DNA of 64,000 nucleotides from Larkinella rosea (GTDB lineage Bacteria; Bacteroidota; Bacteroidia; Cytophagales; Spirosomataceae). The notes beneath the pieces are model-generated. The model was not told the origin of the DNA. It saw only the letters and a list, made by a program, of their open reading frames with translations, and made no database searches. Positions within the stretch are counted from its first letter, which is position 1, and every line of letters starts with the position of its first letter. The stretch is from assembly GCF_003858635.1 (NCBI RefSeq), contig NZ_RQJO01000017.1, positions 124,001 to 188,000 of the forward strand, read 5' to 3'. Shown piece by piece: positions 54,625 through 63,002 of the stretch. The translations under genes and the position numbers were made by a program.

Positions 54625-54730
54625 TGAACTGGGATTACGCGGATTAAAGGATTAAGAGGAAATTCTTCGGATTTAAAAAGCAGGAATAGGTAATCCCAGT
54701 TAATCCTTTAATCCGCGTAATCCCAGTTCA
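54625..54730. repeat. Perfect 31-base inverted repeat inside the cluster
   Basis: Bases 54625-54655 and 54700-54730 are exact reverse complements (arm start TGAACTGGGATTACGCGG) around a 44-base loop that contains an additional TAATCCCAGT copy. It begins seven bases after the stop of the membrane protein gene and ends 16 bases before the tubulin-like start. Confidence 0.85.
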
Positions 54731-54746
54731 AGACGGCTTTTTGTCT

Positions 54747-56243
54747 ATGAAACTATTTCTTTTTGGTATCGGCGGCACGGGCGCCCGCGTTCTTCGGTCG
54801 CTGACCATGTTACTAGCTGCCGGGTCGAAAACACCTGCGGATCTGACCATCATCCCGATTCTGCTCGACATGGATATGCAGAACGGCGATACGGAACGGG
54901 CCTTACGGGAAGTTGAACTCTACCGCGCCATTCGCCGGACGGCGTATAAAGATACCGCGGCCAGTCAGGGAAGCCAGACGGAACGACGGACGTTTTTTGC
55001 GACTCCGTTGCAACCACTCGGGACACTTCAGGCCGAAAATGCGCAGGAGAAAATCGGCGACTCGGTGTTGCCCAAACTGACCGATCACGAAGGCACTTTC
55101 GAAGAGTTCCTGAGCGTCAGTAACATGGACGACATCGACCGGGAACTGCTGAAATTGCTGTATGACAACTCGGCCAAACCGACCAGTGCGGAGCTGAAAC
55201 TCAATCTGTCGGTTGGTTTCAAGGGCAATCCGAACATCGGTAGTGTGGTGTTCAATGCGCTGGAAGATTCGGCGGTTTATAAATATTTTACCGGCGCGTT
55301 CAACGACCAGACCGACCGGATTTTTGTGATCAGTTCCATTTTTGGCGGTACGGGCTCGGCCGGTTTTCCGCAACTGGTGAAACTGCTGCAGCATCCGAGT
55401 CAGAAAATCCAGATTCGCAATGCGAAGAAAGGAGCCGTGACGGTGATGCCGTATTTTGCATTGGAAGAAAACAACCAGAGTGCCATCGATCAAAACCGGT
55501 TTTTGTCAAAAACCAAGGCGGCTCTTTCCTATTACCAGACGCAGGTGAACCTGGATGCGCTCTATTACATCGGCGACCGGCCCGGCAGTAAGCTCTATCC
55601 CAACGTCGAAGGTGGTTCGAAGCAGACCAACAACGCCCACGTGGTCGAGATGCTGGCGGCTGCGGCTATTCTGGATTTTGCCAATAAACCCGATGCCGAA
55701 TTCGGTGATGCGAAGCGGTATTTTGAATACGGTTTGAAACGCAACGACCGCACGCTCGATCTGCCGCATTTTTACGACCAGACCTACAACGGTTTGCTCG
55801 AACCCCTCATCCGGTTTGCCTACGCAACGAAGTTTTTTACGGATTTTGTGCCCGCGAACCTGGGCGAGGCCTTTGCCAAAAACCTGGCGCTTTCCCAGAA
55901 CCTACGCACCAATACGTTTTACACTTCGCTGGAGAATTTCATGACGCACCATTTCAAAAACTGGCTGAACGAAATGGCGCAGAACGACCGGGCGTTCTTT
56001 CCGTTCGACCTGCCGAACGAGTTCAATGCGATGGTGCGCTCGAAACGAATTGAAACCAGTTTTTTCGATAAGGGCCTCAGCGACAAGTTTTTGCGGGATC
56101 AGGCCGGGAAGATTGAAAACACCCTGCAGACGCCCTTTCCCCAACCGGAAATGCGGTTTATGCAACTGCTGATTGATATTGCGGAAAAAGCCCGCGAAAA
56201 GCTCGGCCCGCTGAACCGGCAGCTTTCCGATGCTACAGTTTAA
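54747..56243 (+). CDS. Tubulin/FtsZ-like GTPase (Tubulin_2-type)
   Basis: A 498-residue soluble protein. It opens with MKLFLFGIGGTGARVLRSL, a nucleotide-binding loop like that of FtsZ/tubulin (GGxGxR). At residues 200-206 it has GGTGSAG preceded by a hydrophobic strand (IFVISSIF), matching the superfamily signature loop GGGTG(T/S)G. The rest is helical with no FtsZ C-terminal peptide, and it is longer than FtsZ; it resembles the FtsZ-like families described by Makarova and Koonin (2010), one of which is linked to vWA proteins. It is predicted to bind GTP and possibly polymerise. The frame opens at a TTG two codons earlier; the ATG is used. It lies between two long inverted repeats and before the actin-like ATPase gene. 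Confidence 0.78.
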   Translation: MKLFLFGIGGTGARVLRSLTMLLAAGSKTPADLTIIPILLDMDMQNGDTERALREVELYRAIRRTAYKDTAASQGSQTERRTFFATPLQPLGTLQAENAQEKIGDSVLPKLTDHEGTFEEFLSVSNMDDIDRELLKLLYDNSAKPTSAELKLNLSVGFKGNPNIGSVVFNALEDSAVYKYFTGAFNDQTDRIFVISSIFGGTGSAGFPQLVKLLQHPSQKIQIRNAKKGAVTVMPYFALEENNQSAIDQNRFLSKTKAALSYYQTQVNLDALYYIGDRPGSKLYPNVEGGSKQTNNAHVVEMLAAAAILDFANKPDAEFGDAKRYFEYGLKRNDRTLDLPHFYDQTYNGLLEPLIRFAYATKFFTDFVPANLGEAFAKNLALSQNLRTNTFYTSLENFMTHHFKNWLNEMAQNDRAFFPFDLPNEFNAMVRSKRIETSFFDKGLSDKFLRDQAGKIENTLQTPFPQPEMRFMQLLIDIAEKAREKLGPLNRQLSDATV

Positions 56244-56246
56244 AAA

Positions 56247-56350
56247 GTTGTTTCGCAGAGTTGAGCGGAGGAAAAGGGAGTTAAGCAGAGAAAAGAAAAA
56301 TAAAACCTCAGCGTAACTCCCTTTTCCTCCGCTCAACTCCGCGAAACAAC
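56247..56350. repeat. GTTTCGCGGAG-family inverted repeat, copy D
   Basis: Bases 56247-56286 and 56311-56350 pair over 40 positions with two mismatches around an AT-rich loop. It starts four bases after the tubulin-like stop codon and ends 25 bases before the actin-like gene. Confidence 0.85.
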
Positions 56351-56375
56351 CCTCTTTGACTCTTGAACTCAACTC

Positions 56376-59300
56376 ATGGCACATATTCTCAGAATTGATA
56401 ACGACCCCAACGTCAGCCAGCAGAACCACCAGGATTGGACGGGTTCGCACACCGGCTTGACGGGAAACCGCATTGAACACATTCCTGATACCCTTTCCGG
56501 CGCAGCTGGTGGGGCGGCCGGGGCTGCGGCCAAAGCCGGAACCTCGATTCCGTCGCCGTTTGCGCGGCTTTATCTGTTCGATACGGCGTTTCGGATGGTC
56601 AAAAACAACCAGCTTCCCCGCGAACTGTCGTTGTACCACGTGCTGGTTTCGCACGCGCTCGACATGCTCGAACTCCTGTTTCAGGCGGGTAACAGCGCGG
56701 ATTTGACCTACCGGGTCTGGAACCGGCAGGAACGGCTGGACGCGCTGCGTAAGAAAGCCAATCCATCAAGTACGGTTCGGCATGCGCACCAGATTCTGGC
56801 CAAAGCGCTGGAACTGGATTTCCGCAATGAACTCGGTACCATTCAGCAGTTTACGCTCATCTATTACAAGGGCGCATTGCTGGGCGGAACGTCGCCTTTG
56901 TCACTGGTTTTTACCTCGCCGAACTGGGAGCAGGAACGCCAGAATAAGTTTATCGACCCGCCGAAAAGCACGACGGGCCGGATGCTGTTCCAGAATGAAT
57001 ATGTGCCGCTGCACGAACGCGACACGGCTTTTGTAACCTATCTGCGAAGGCTTTACGACCAGTATAAAGATTATTTGTCGCCCAAAGGCGGTTTTTCGGA
57101 ATTCCTGTACAAAGCGTTTTTCGACAACGTCGTGCAACTGCCGGTGGAAGCCAACACAACGCTGGCGAATTTTGAGCCGATTCAGATTGGCGGAGAAGGC
57201 AATTCGACTTTGCAGGTGTTGCCGGGGCTAATGCTTTATAAAGTCCGCGAAAACGATGTGCTGGACGACATCGAAGAGAACAGCGATTTTGTCATGCAGC
57301 CCACGGTTTCGTATTACCAGCAGGAGTCCCGCAACGGGGCACCGACCAATGTGCGGAAACCACTGGCGCTGGCGTCGCGGATGGATGTGGCCGGGCGATA
57401 TGTGAAAAATACAAACTGGAATCCGCAAACCGTGATCATGCGTTCGCTGCTGAACAACCTCAGCGAGGGCGGTTTGCTGGCCGAACGGTATTTGCCGGGC
57501 GTCGATAACGTGCGGTATCCGTTTCTGACGACGGATGATTTTCTGGAGGATTTCCTAATTCAGGTTCCGTTCAAGATCAATAACAAGCGGTTTTTTACCG
57601 GAACGATTGGTGAATGCGAGTTTCTGCTGCCCATTCGGAAAGAGTATTTCAATTTCTTCCGGATTGAAGATGTGCAGAAACAGTTCGCTTTTTCGTCCGA
57701 ACACCGGGGAACGGACAAGATCATTACGGCCACGTTGCGGATTCCGATCCGGAATAACCGTACGATTGAGTTCCGGAAAGAATACAATCTGGCGCGCTCG
57801 GAAACGGTGATCGATTTCCGGGCCGGACTGGCGTTTTTCCCGTTCTACCGCGTAACGGTGCCGGATCTGCAACACCTGAACCAGTATCACGTCATGCTGG
57901 CCGACGTCAGCGATCCGAACATCGGTTTTCGAGCCACCAACTCGGTGCAGTTTTACGAACTGGCGAACATCATTGCCGGAAAACCGCTCAACGTACCGAC
58001 GCCCGAAGCGCGTTCGCCCAAAGTCGATCCGCTGCCCGCGTCGTATTTCTACAAAGTGCCGCAGGCGTTTGACGTGATGGAAATCCGGCTGGAGCGGGGC
58101 GGTATTCCGTACCGGGGGCTGGTGCTGCCGCAATTCACGCTGATTACGGAGAAAGGCTATAAGAATTTCACATTTGCCATCGACTTCGGGACGTCCAATA
58201 CGCACATCGCCTACACCGATGCCGCGCTGGGCGATGTGGAGCCGAAAGCCCTGACGGTGAGCGACCAGAATACGTCGCTCGACAAGGATGAACTGCAAAT
58301 GGTGCTGTTCAACAAACCGTATGAGGGCTACGAAGCGCAGACGATTTACGATAAATACGAAAAACGGGTTAGTTTCGGCGGCATGGTTCAGCTCGACCAA
58401 CTGGTTCGGCGCGAGTTTATTCCGGCCATCATCGGCAAAGAATTTGGCTCGCCGTTTGCCTTTCCGCTGCGGACGACGGTTTACGAAAAGAGCGGTTTTA
58501 CCGACAGCACGAACAACCTGTTTTCCAAAGTCAATCTGGGCTTTAACATCGACCTGGAAGAAGGCAGCACGGGCGTCAACCACTACGTCACGAACCTGAA
58601 ATGGTTGTTTGAAAACCAGCCGACGGATACGCTGAACCGCCCCCGCGTTCGGGCATTTTTTGAAACGTTGTTGCTACTCATTCGGAACAAAGTAATTCTG
58701 AATCAGGGGAATGTGCAGCAAACCGCCATTGCCTGGCTGGCTCCGTCGAGTATGCGGGCCGTTACGGAAGACAATCTGGTGCACGAGTGGGAGCAGGCGT
58801 TTCGGAATGTGTTTGGTTCAACGAATAACTTCCGTGCCAAACCGGTTCCGGAGTCGCTCGCGCCGTATTTTTACCTCGTTAAGAACGGTGTGAAATCGTT
58901 TGCCGATACCGTGAATGTGGACATTGGTGGTGGAACCGCTGATATTATGTTGTTTATGAAGCAACAGGGCCGGTATCTGAACACCTCGTTCCGGTTTGCC
59001 GGTTACGACATCTGGGGGGGCGGTCTGGACGAACAGGGGCACCCGTCGCACCGGAAAGACAACGGGTTTGTCAAAAATTACCTGGCCTACCGCCGGACGC
59101 TCAACCAGTCGCCCGCGCGGGAGGATTCCATTCTGGATACGTTCGTCAATAAACCGGAACTGACGGCGGAGGACATCGTCAGTCTGCTGTTCAAATACGA
59201 TAATCACTTCAAGTTTACGCAGTCGATTCAGGACGGAAAACCGGCCTTACGGATTGTGTTGTATCTGCATTATAGTGCCATTGTTTACCACCTGGTTCAA

Positions 59301-59957
59301 CTCCTGGAATCGCACAACCTGACCTTGCCGCGCTACCTGACGTTTACCGGTCGGGGCAGTCAGTATCTGGCCATGCTGGGGTCGCGTTCGCGGCTGATTC
59401 AGTTTACAAAAATGCTGTTCAAGGCCTATTCCAACCAGTCGATTCCACCGGATTTTGAGGTAATCCTGTCCGACAATCCGAAGGAAACAACGGCCAACGG
59501 AGCGGTTTTGTACGAAAATGCCGGTGGCGAAAAAGCCCAGTACGAAAACCGGGAAACTACCTGTTACTGGGGCAATGAACCCGAAACGCCGGAGGAAGGA
59601 CAGGAGCCAAAGCCTCAATTCGCCTTTGAATACCGGCGGACAAAAATCGGGGAAGTCAGCCCGCAGCGGGAGTTTCACCACTCGGTTTTGCACAACATGA
59701 AGCGGTTTCTGGAACAGACCCTGCTCGACCGCGACATTGCCTATTTCCTGAGCGAATACAACATTCAGACGCCCGAACGGTACGTCGAATACCTCGTCGG
59801 TTCGGATATTACGCGCGGAGGACGGCTCTACGATAGTTACATGCTGGCCCGAATGGGTTTTGAACAACGACCGAATGATGCATTGGGCGAAACCTATTTC
59901 TTTCTCCCTCTGAAACACGCTTTGTACGAGCTGTCAAAATACATTGCCGAATCGTAA
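56376..59957 (+). CDS. Large protein with actin/Hsp70-type ATPase domain
   Basis: A 1193-residue protein without signal or membrane helix. The first 600 residues match nothing I recognise and are mixed alpha/beta. From about residue 598 an actin/Hsp70/ParM-type ATPase domain appears: phosphate-1 motif FAIDFGTSNTHIAY (D603), phosphate-2 motif VNVDIGGGTADIMLF (D849) and an adenosine motif YLTFTGRGSQYLAM (near 986-999). The spacing, about 246 residues between phosphate motifs, is larger than in classical actins. SrfB-like virulence-associated ATPases share this arrangement and are a possible relative. The gene directly follows the tubulin-like GTPase and is followed 26 bases later by a bitopic membrane protein gene, suggesting an ATP- and GTP-using complex at the envelope. 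Function unknown. Confidence 0.78.
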   Translation: MAHILRIDNDPNVSQQNHQDWTGSHTGLTGNRIEHIPDTLSGAAGGAAGAAAKAGTSIPSPFARLYLFDTAFRMVKNNQLPRELSLYHVLVSHALDMLELLFQAGNSADLTYRVWNRQERLDALRKKANPSSTVRHAHQILAKALELDFRNELGTIQQFTLIYYKGALLGGTSPLSLVFTSPNWEQERQNKFIDPPKSTTGRMLFQNEYVPLHERDTAFVTYLRRLYDQYKDYLSPKGGFSEFLYKAFFDNVVQLPVEANTTLANFEPIQIGGEGNSTLQVLPGLMLYKVRENDVLDDIEENSDFVMQPTVSYYQQESRNGAPTNVRKPLALASRMDVAGRYVKNTNWNPQTVIMRSLLNNLSEGGLLAERYLPGVDNVRYPFLTTDDFLEDFLIQVPFKINNKRFFTGTIGECEFLLPIRKEYFNFFRIEDVQKQFAFSSEHRGTDKIITATLRIPIRNNRTIEFRKEYNLARSETVIDFRAGLAFFPFYRVTVPDLQHLNQYHVMLADVSDPNIGFRATNSVQFYELANIIAGKPLNVPTPEARSPKVDPLPASYFYKVPQAFDVMEIRLERGGIPYRGLVLPQFTLITEKGYKNFTFAIDFGTSNTHIAYTDAALGDVEPKALTVSDQNTSLDKDELQMVLFNKPYEGYEAQTIYDKYEKRVSFGGMVQLDQLVRREFIPAIIGKEFGSPFAFPLRTTVYEKSGFTDSTNNLFSKVNLGFNIDLEEGSTGVNHYVTNLKWLFENQPTDTLNRPRVRAFFETLLLLIRNKVILNQGNVQQTAIAWLAPSSMRAVTEDNLVHEWEQAFRNVFGSTNNFRAKPVPESLAPYFYLVKNGVKSFADTVNVDIGGGTADIMLFMKQQGRYLNTSFRFAGYDIWGGGLDEQGHPSHRKDNGFVKNYLAYRRTLNQSPAREDSILDTFVNKPELTAEDIVSLLFKYDNHFKFTQSIQDGKPALRIVLYLHYSAIVYHLVQLLESHNLTLPRYLTFTGRGSQYLAMLGSRSRLIQFTKMLFKAYSNQSIPPDFEVILSDNPKETTANGAVLYENAGGEKAQYENRETTCYWGNEPETPEEGQEPKPQFAFEYRRTKIGEVSPQREFHHSVLHNMKRFLEQTLLDRDIAYFLSEYNIQTPERYVEYLVGSDITRGGRLYDSYMLARMGFEQRPNDALGETYFFLPLKHALYELSKYIAES

Positions 59958-59983
59958 TGACCATCTAACCATCGACTCAACGG

Positions 59984-61252
59984 ATGATTTGTCAGACTGC
60001 CCGCTGGCTTTTGCTGTTTAGCGTTTTGCTGCTAACCAAACCGGCTTTTGCCCAACTGGACGCCGACTATCGAAAAAAACTCGATCAGGCTGCTTTTCAA
60101 ATGATTAAGGCCACGGCCGAGTTTCTGGCAACGGATAAACAAACGTTTCCGGAGGTTCAAACTGCTCAGTGTACTTGTGATGAGTATGCCGGTCTGAACG
60201 AATTTATTGCGAAAAATAAGCTTGTCGGGGCGGATAAACTGGTTGAAGATGCCCGTCGGCGAGCGGCTCAGAATTTTGCGCAAATCAATCAGCCGCGGAC
60301 GGCGCTGGATGAAATCAAGACGTATTTGGTTCAGAAAGTGGCTAGTGGTGATCGGGCAAGCCGTCAGCAATTACCGGGTTATAAAGCCTACGAAACCACT
60401 CTTACCGACCTCGTCAACGCAGCAGTAACGCCAGGCACAACCCCTACGGCAACCGTGCAACCGGCTGAAACCCCGGAGCCGACAACCCCGGCGGACACGG
60501 CCGAAAAAACGCCAACACCAACCACTTCAACTACGCAATCAAACGGAATTTCTATGGATAGTTTTGCACTAATTTTATCAATTCTAAGTCTGGCGGGAGT
60601 GGCCTTTCTGGCTTATGTCGTGCTAAAGGACCGGAAGCCGGAACAATCGGCCCGGGACGTACAGTTTGACTCACAATTGGCAAAACTGAATGATCGAATT
60701 AGTAAACTGGAGGTTCGAAAAAACCAGACAAACGAGACGTTTCATTTGAATTCGCAACTTGAAGCACTGGAGCGGGCGGTCCGGCAATTGGAACAAAACC
60801 GGGCAGAAAAATCGGGGGCTCCGGTGGCCAAAGTTCCGCTGGAAGTGATAGTGCCGATGCAGGAAGCCCCGGGCGAGGCTGAAGTTCCGACGCGACCGGC
60901 GAATCGGTTTCGTCCTACGCCCGTTTTGCCCACAAAGCCAACCGCTTTCTATGCCCGGACAGCGGATTTGGGCGACGGTTTTAGTGCGGGCGGTTTGTTG
61001 ACAACGCCCGAACGCGATACGGTTTTTGACATTAATCTGCAAAATGAAACGCAGGCTACGTATCAGGTTTCGGAAAACGCCGATGCCCAGCGGCTGGCGT
61101 TGAGCGACCCGTATTCCTACCTCAACGACGCCTGTGAATACCTGACACAACCAAACCCAAACAGCCGGATTCGTACGGAACAGCTCGGTCGGTTAACGCT
61201 TCAGGGGGACAAATGGAAGATTACGGAAAAAGCAAAAATTCGTTTTATTTAG
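59984..61252 (+). CDS. Bitopic envelope protein with coiled coil (cluster component)
   Basis: A 422-residue protein, family not recognised. Order of parts: signal peptide (LLLFSVLLLTKPAFAQ); an exported helical domain with a CTCDEYAGLNEF cysteine pair (residues about 20-140); a Thr/Pro-rich linker (145-185); one membrane helix (FALILSILSLAGVAFLAYVV); a coiled coil (LAKLNDRISKLEVRK, LNSQLEALERAVRQLEQN). A C-terminal domain (residues about 350-422, YSYLNDACEYLTQPN to KAKIRFI) should face the cytoplasm. This layout could connect the envelope lipoprotein to the cytoplasmic actin-like and tubulin-like proteins (inference). It lies 26 bases after the actin-like gene. Confidence 0.72.
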   Translation: MICQTARWLLLFSVLLLTKPAFAQLDADYRKKLDQAAFQMIKATAEFLATDKQTFPEVQTAQCTCDEYAGLNEFIAKNKLVGADKLVEDARRRAAQNFAQINQPRTALDEIKTYLVQKVASGDRASRQQLPGYKAYETTLTDLVNAAVTPGTTPTATVQPAETPEPTTPADTAEKTPTPTTSTTQSNGISMDSFALILSILSLAGVAFLAYVVLKDRKPEQSARDVQFDSQLAKLNDRISKLEVRKNQTNETFHLNSQLEALERAVRQLEQNRAEKSGAPVAKVPLEVIVPMQEAPGEAEVPTRPANRFRPTPVLPTKPTAFYARTADLGDGFSAGGLLTTPERDTVFDINLQNETQATYQVSENADAQRLALSDPYSYLNDACEYLTQPNPNSRIRTEQLGRLTLQGDKWKITEKAKIRFI

Positions 61253-61369
61253 TAAATTAATACCGGGTCCGGAGTATGTGGTATCAAGTCAATAGAAAAT
61301 AGAAATATTCTGATAATCCATTAAAGAGCAGCCGGTATTCGCTACACCAAATAGGTATTTACGGGCACA

Positions 61370-62779
61370 ATGACACTGGAAGAATTACGGGATCGTATTA
61401 AAAATGAGGTCGTTCTGTATGAGGGCGAACTAGCTGACTGGCAATGGCGCCAAAAGGGACTCGTGGCAGATGCCAGTGAGTTGGGAATCACCGACTTCAC
61501 CCGATTAGTGAATGACATCAGCCGTCAGGTAAACCGCGATTTTGGTAAAATTCTGGACCTGAAAAAGAAGATTGTAACCGTTGCGCTGCAACGGCAGAAT
61601 AAGTTGACGGAAGCCGATGTCAATCAGTTCGTTATCGAAGCCGAGCGCGTGCAGTTGTCGCGGACTTTTGTGACGGAACAATGGATACCGGCTATTCTGG
61701 AAGCCCTACCGGTTTCTTCGACTAATCGGTTCGAACCCCCTTCCGTTACGGCTGGGGCCAGCGCGGTTTCGGCAGAAACAAAACCGCCGACTCCCGTCAT
61801 TCCGGACCCACTTCTTGCCGTTGATAAGGTTGAATCGGTTCGGAAGAAAATCAAGAGTATTTTAGACGACTACGACAAGCATATTCAGGCCCAGAGCCTG
61901 AAATTTCTGTTTAAGGCCGTTGATTACGACGAAACCGCGCTGGCGGAGGAAATACGGCTTTATTTGTCGGAGAATTTTTACGCATCAGTCAACCCTCCCC
62001 GGGGCGCTACACTTAAGGAAAAATTGATTTCGACCGATTGGCGTCACCTGAGCTGGTGGGAAAAGGAGCAGCCCAAGCCAAATCCAGAACCGGCGGGTTA
62101 CGTTAAAACGCCAACGGGCTATGCGTCACCCGCTGCCGCTGCCAATAACGGGAACGGTCAGACCAGCCGAATGGCGGAGAGCGCATGGACACCGCCGGAT
62201 CGTCCGCAGCCTGTTCCACCTCAGCCGGTGAATTTGCCGGAGTCGTCCAAAAAAAGCAGTTTTTCGGATGCTGCGTTGATTGGCCTGGCCATTTTGTCAG
62301 CTCTGGTTTTGATCTGGGTGGTGCTGCGGATGACGCGTGGGGGAGATGCTGAACCCGAACCTGAACGGAAACGCCCCAAAACGCACACCAGCATTGAGCA
62401 GAAGAAGGGAAAGTCGGTTGAGTCGCAAAACCGCACTAAAAAGAAAAAATCTGCCAGGGAGAGTTACGCTCCTTCGGATGTGGGTGAAGACACGGAGTTC
62501 CGGCCTGCTGGTGAAAAAAAACAGTCGGGAAATACGGAGAAAACCGGATCGAAAAAAACGCAGCCATACGATCAGGTTGATGATGCCGTCGGTGAGTTTG
62601 GGTTGCGGGCGGCCCGGAAAGGGCGCTTCTGGGGGTATATCGACGATCGGAATAAATGGATAATCGAGCCCCAGTACGACCTGGTAACTTCCTTCAATAA
62701 CGGAAAAGCGAGCGTCGAACTGGATGGTATTCAATTTTTTATTGACCGATCTGGAAACCGGATTCGGGAGGATAACTAA
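61370..62779 (+). CDS. Bitopic protein with C-terminal WG repeat (cluster component)
   Basis: A 469-residue protein. Residues 1-110 are helical and unique to this protein. Residues about 153-226 form a helical domain (ESVRKKIKSILDDY, LFKAVDYDETALAEEIRLYL, LKEKLISTDWRH) that is repeated in the product of 63003-63872. After a Pro-rich linker, one membrane helix spans about 302-320 (LIGLAILSALVLIWVVLRM), followed by a basic disordered stretch and a single WG-type repeat at 405-469 (VGEFGLRAARKGRFWGYID, KWIIEPQYDLVTSFNNGKAS). WG repeats usually mediate binding. The domain order is unusual for this repeat, which normally occurs in tandem arrays. It follows the coiled-coil gene by 117 bases. Confidence 0.75.
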   Translation: MTLEELRDRIKNEVVLYEGELADWQWRQKGLVADASELGITDFTRLVNDISRQVNRDFGKILDLKKKIVTVALQRQNKLTEADVNQFVIEAERVQLSRTFVTEQWIPAILEALPVSSTNRFEPPSVTAGASAVSAETKPPTPVIPDPLLAVDKVESVRKKIKSILDDYDKHIQAQSLKFLFKAVDYDETALAEEIRLYLSENFYASVNPPRGATLKEKLISTDWRHLSWWEKEQPKPNPEPAGYVKTPTGYASPAAAANNGNGQTSRMAESAWTPPDRPQPVPPQPVNLPESSKKSSFSDAALIGLAILSALVLIWVVLRMTRGGDAEPEPERKRPKTHTSIEQKKGKSVESQNRTKKKKSARESYAPSDVGEDTEFRPAGEKKQSGNTEKTGSKKTQPYDQVDDAVGEFGLRAARKGRFWGYIDDRNKWIIEPQYDLVTSFNNGKASVELDGIQFFIDRSGNRIREDN

Positions 62780-63002
62780 TTCAGAACTAAACGAATAACC
62801 GTCAGGCATAAAAAATTGCTGAAAAAAAAGAGTAATTTGTCATTGCCGTATGATCAAATTAATAAACAGACAAAATGCTGTACGGTTCTTTACAGGACGA
62901 AGGCAACCGCTCACCTAATTAATTATGATGAGAATTTGACTTTTTGTACCTTTTGGAAGTCTAAAAAGAATGGGGTACTTCGTTTATTAAATTAAGCCTG
63001 AA

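Noticed and set aside
54625-54730. Riboswitch before the tubulin-like gene
   Set aside because: A single long perfect stem without conserved junctions matches no riboswitch architecture and resembles the other intergenic dyads.
54747-56243. Calling the tubulin-like product FtsZ
   Set aside because: No ftsA or ftsQ neighbours, no FtsZ C-terminal peptide, longer protein, and only the nucleotide loops are shared, so it is not the division protein.
57555-58583. A 342-codon minus-strand frame inside the actin-like gene
   Set aside because: It is antisense to the region that carries the phosphate-1 motif; arginine-rich composition shows it is a shadow.
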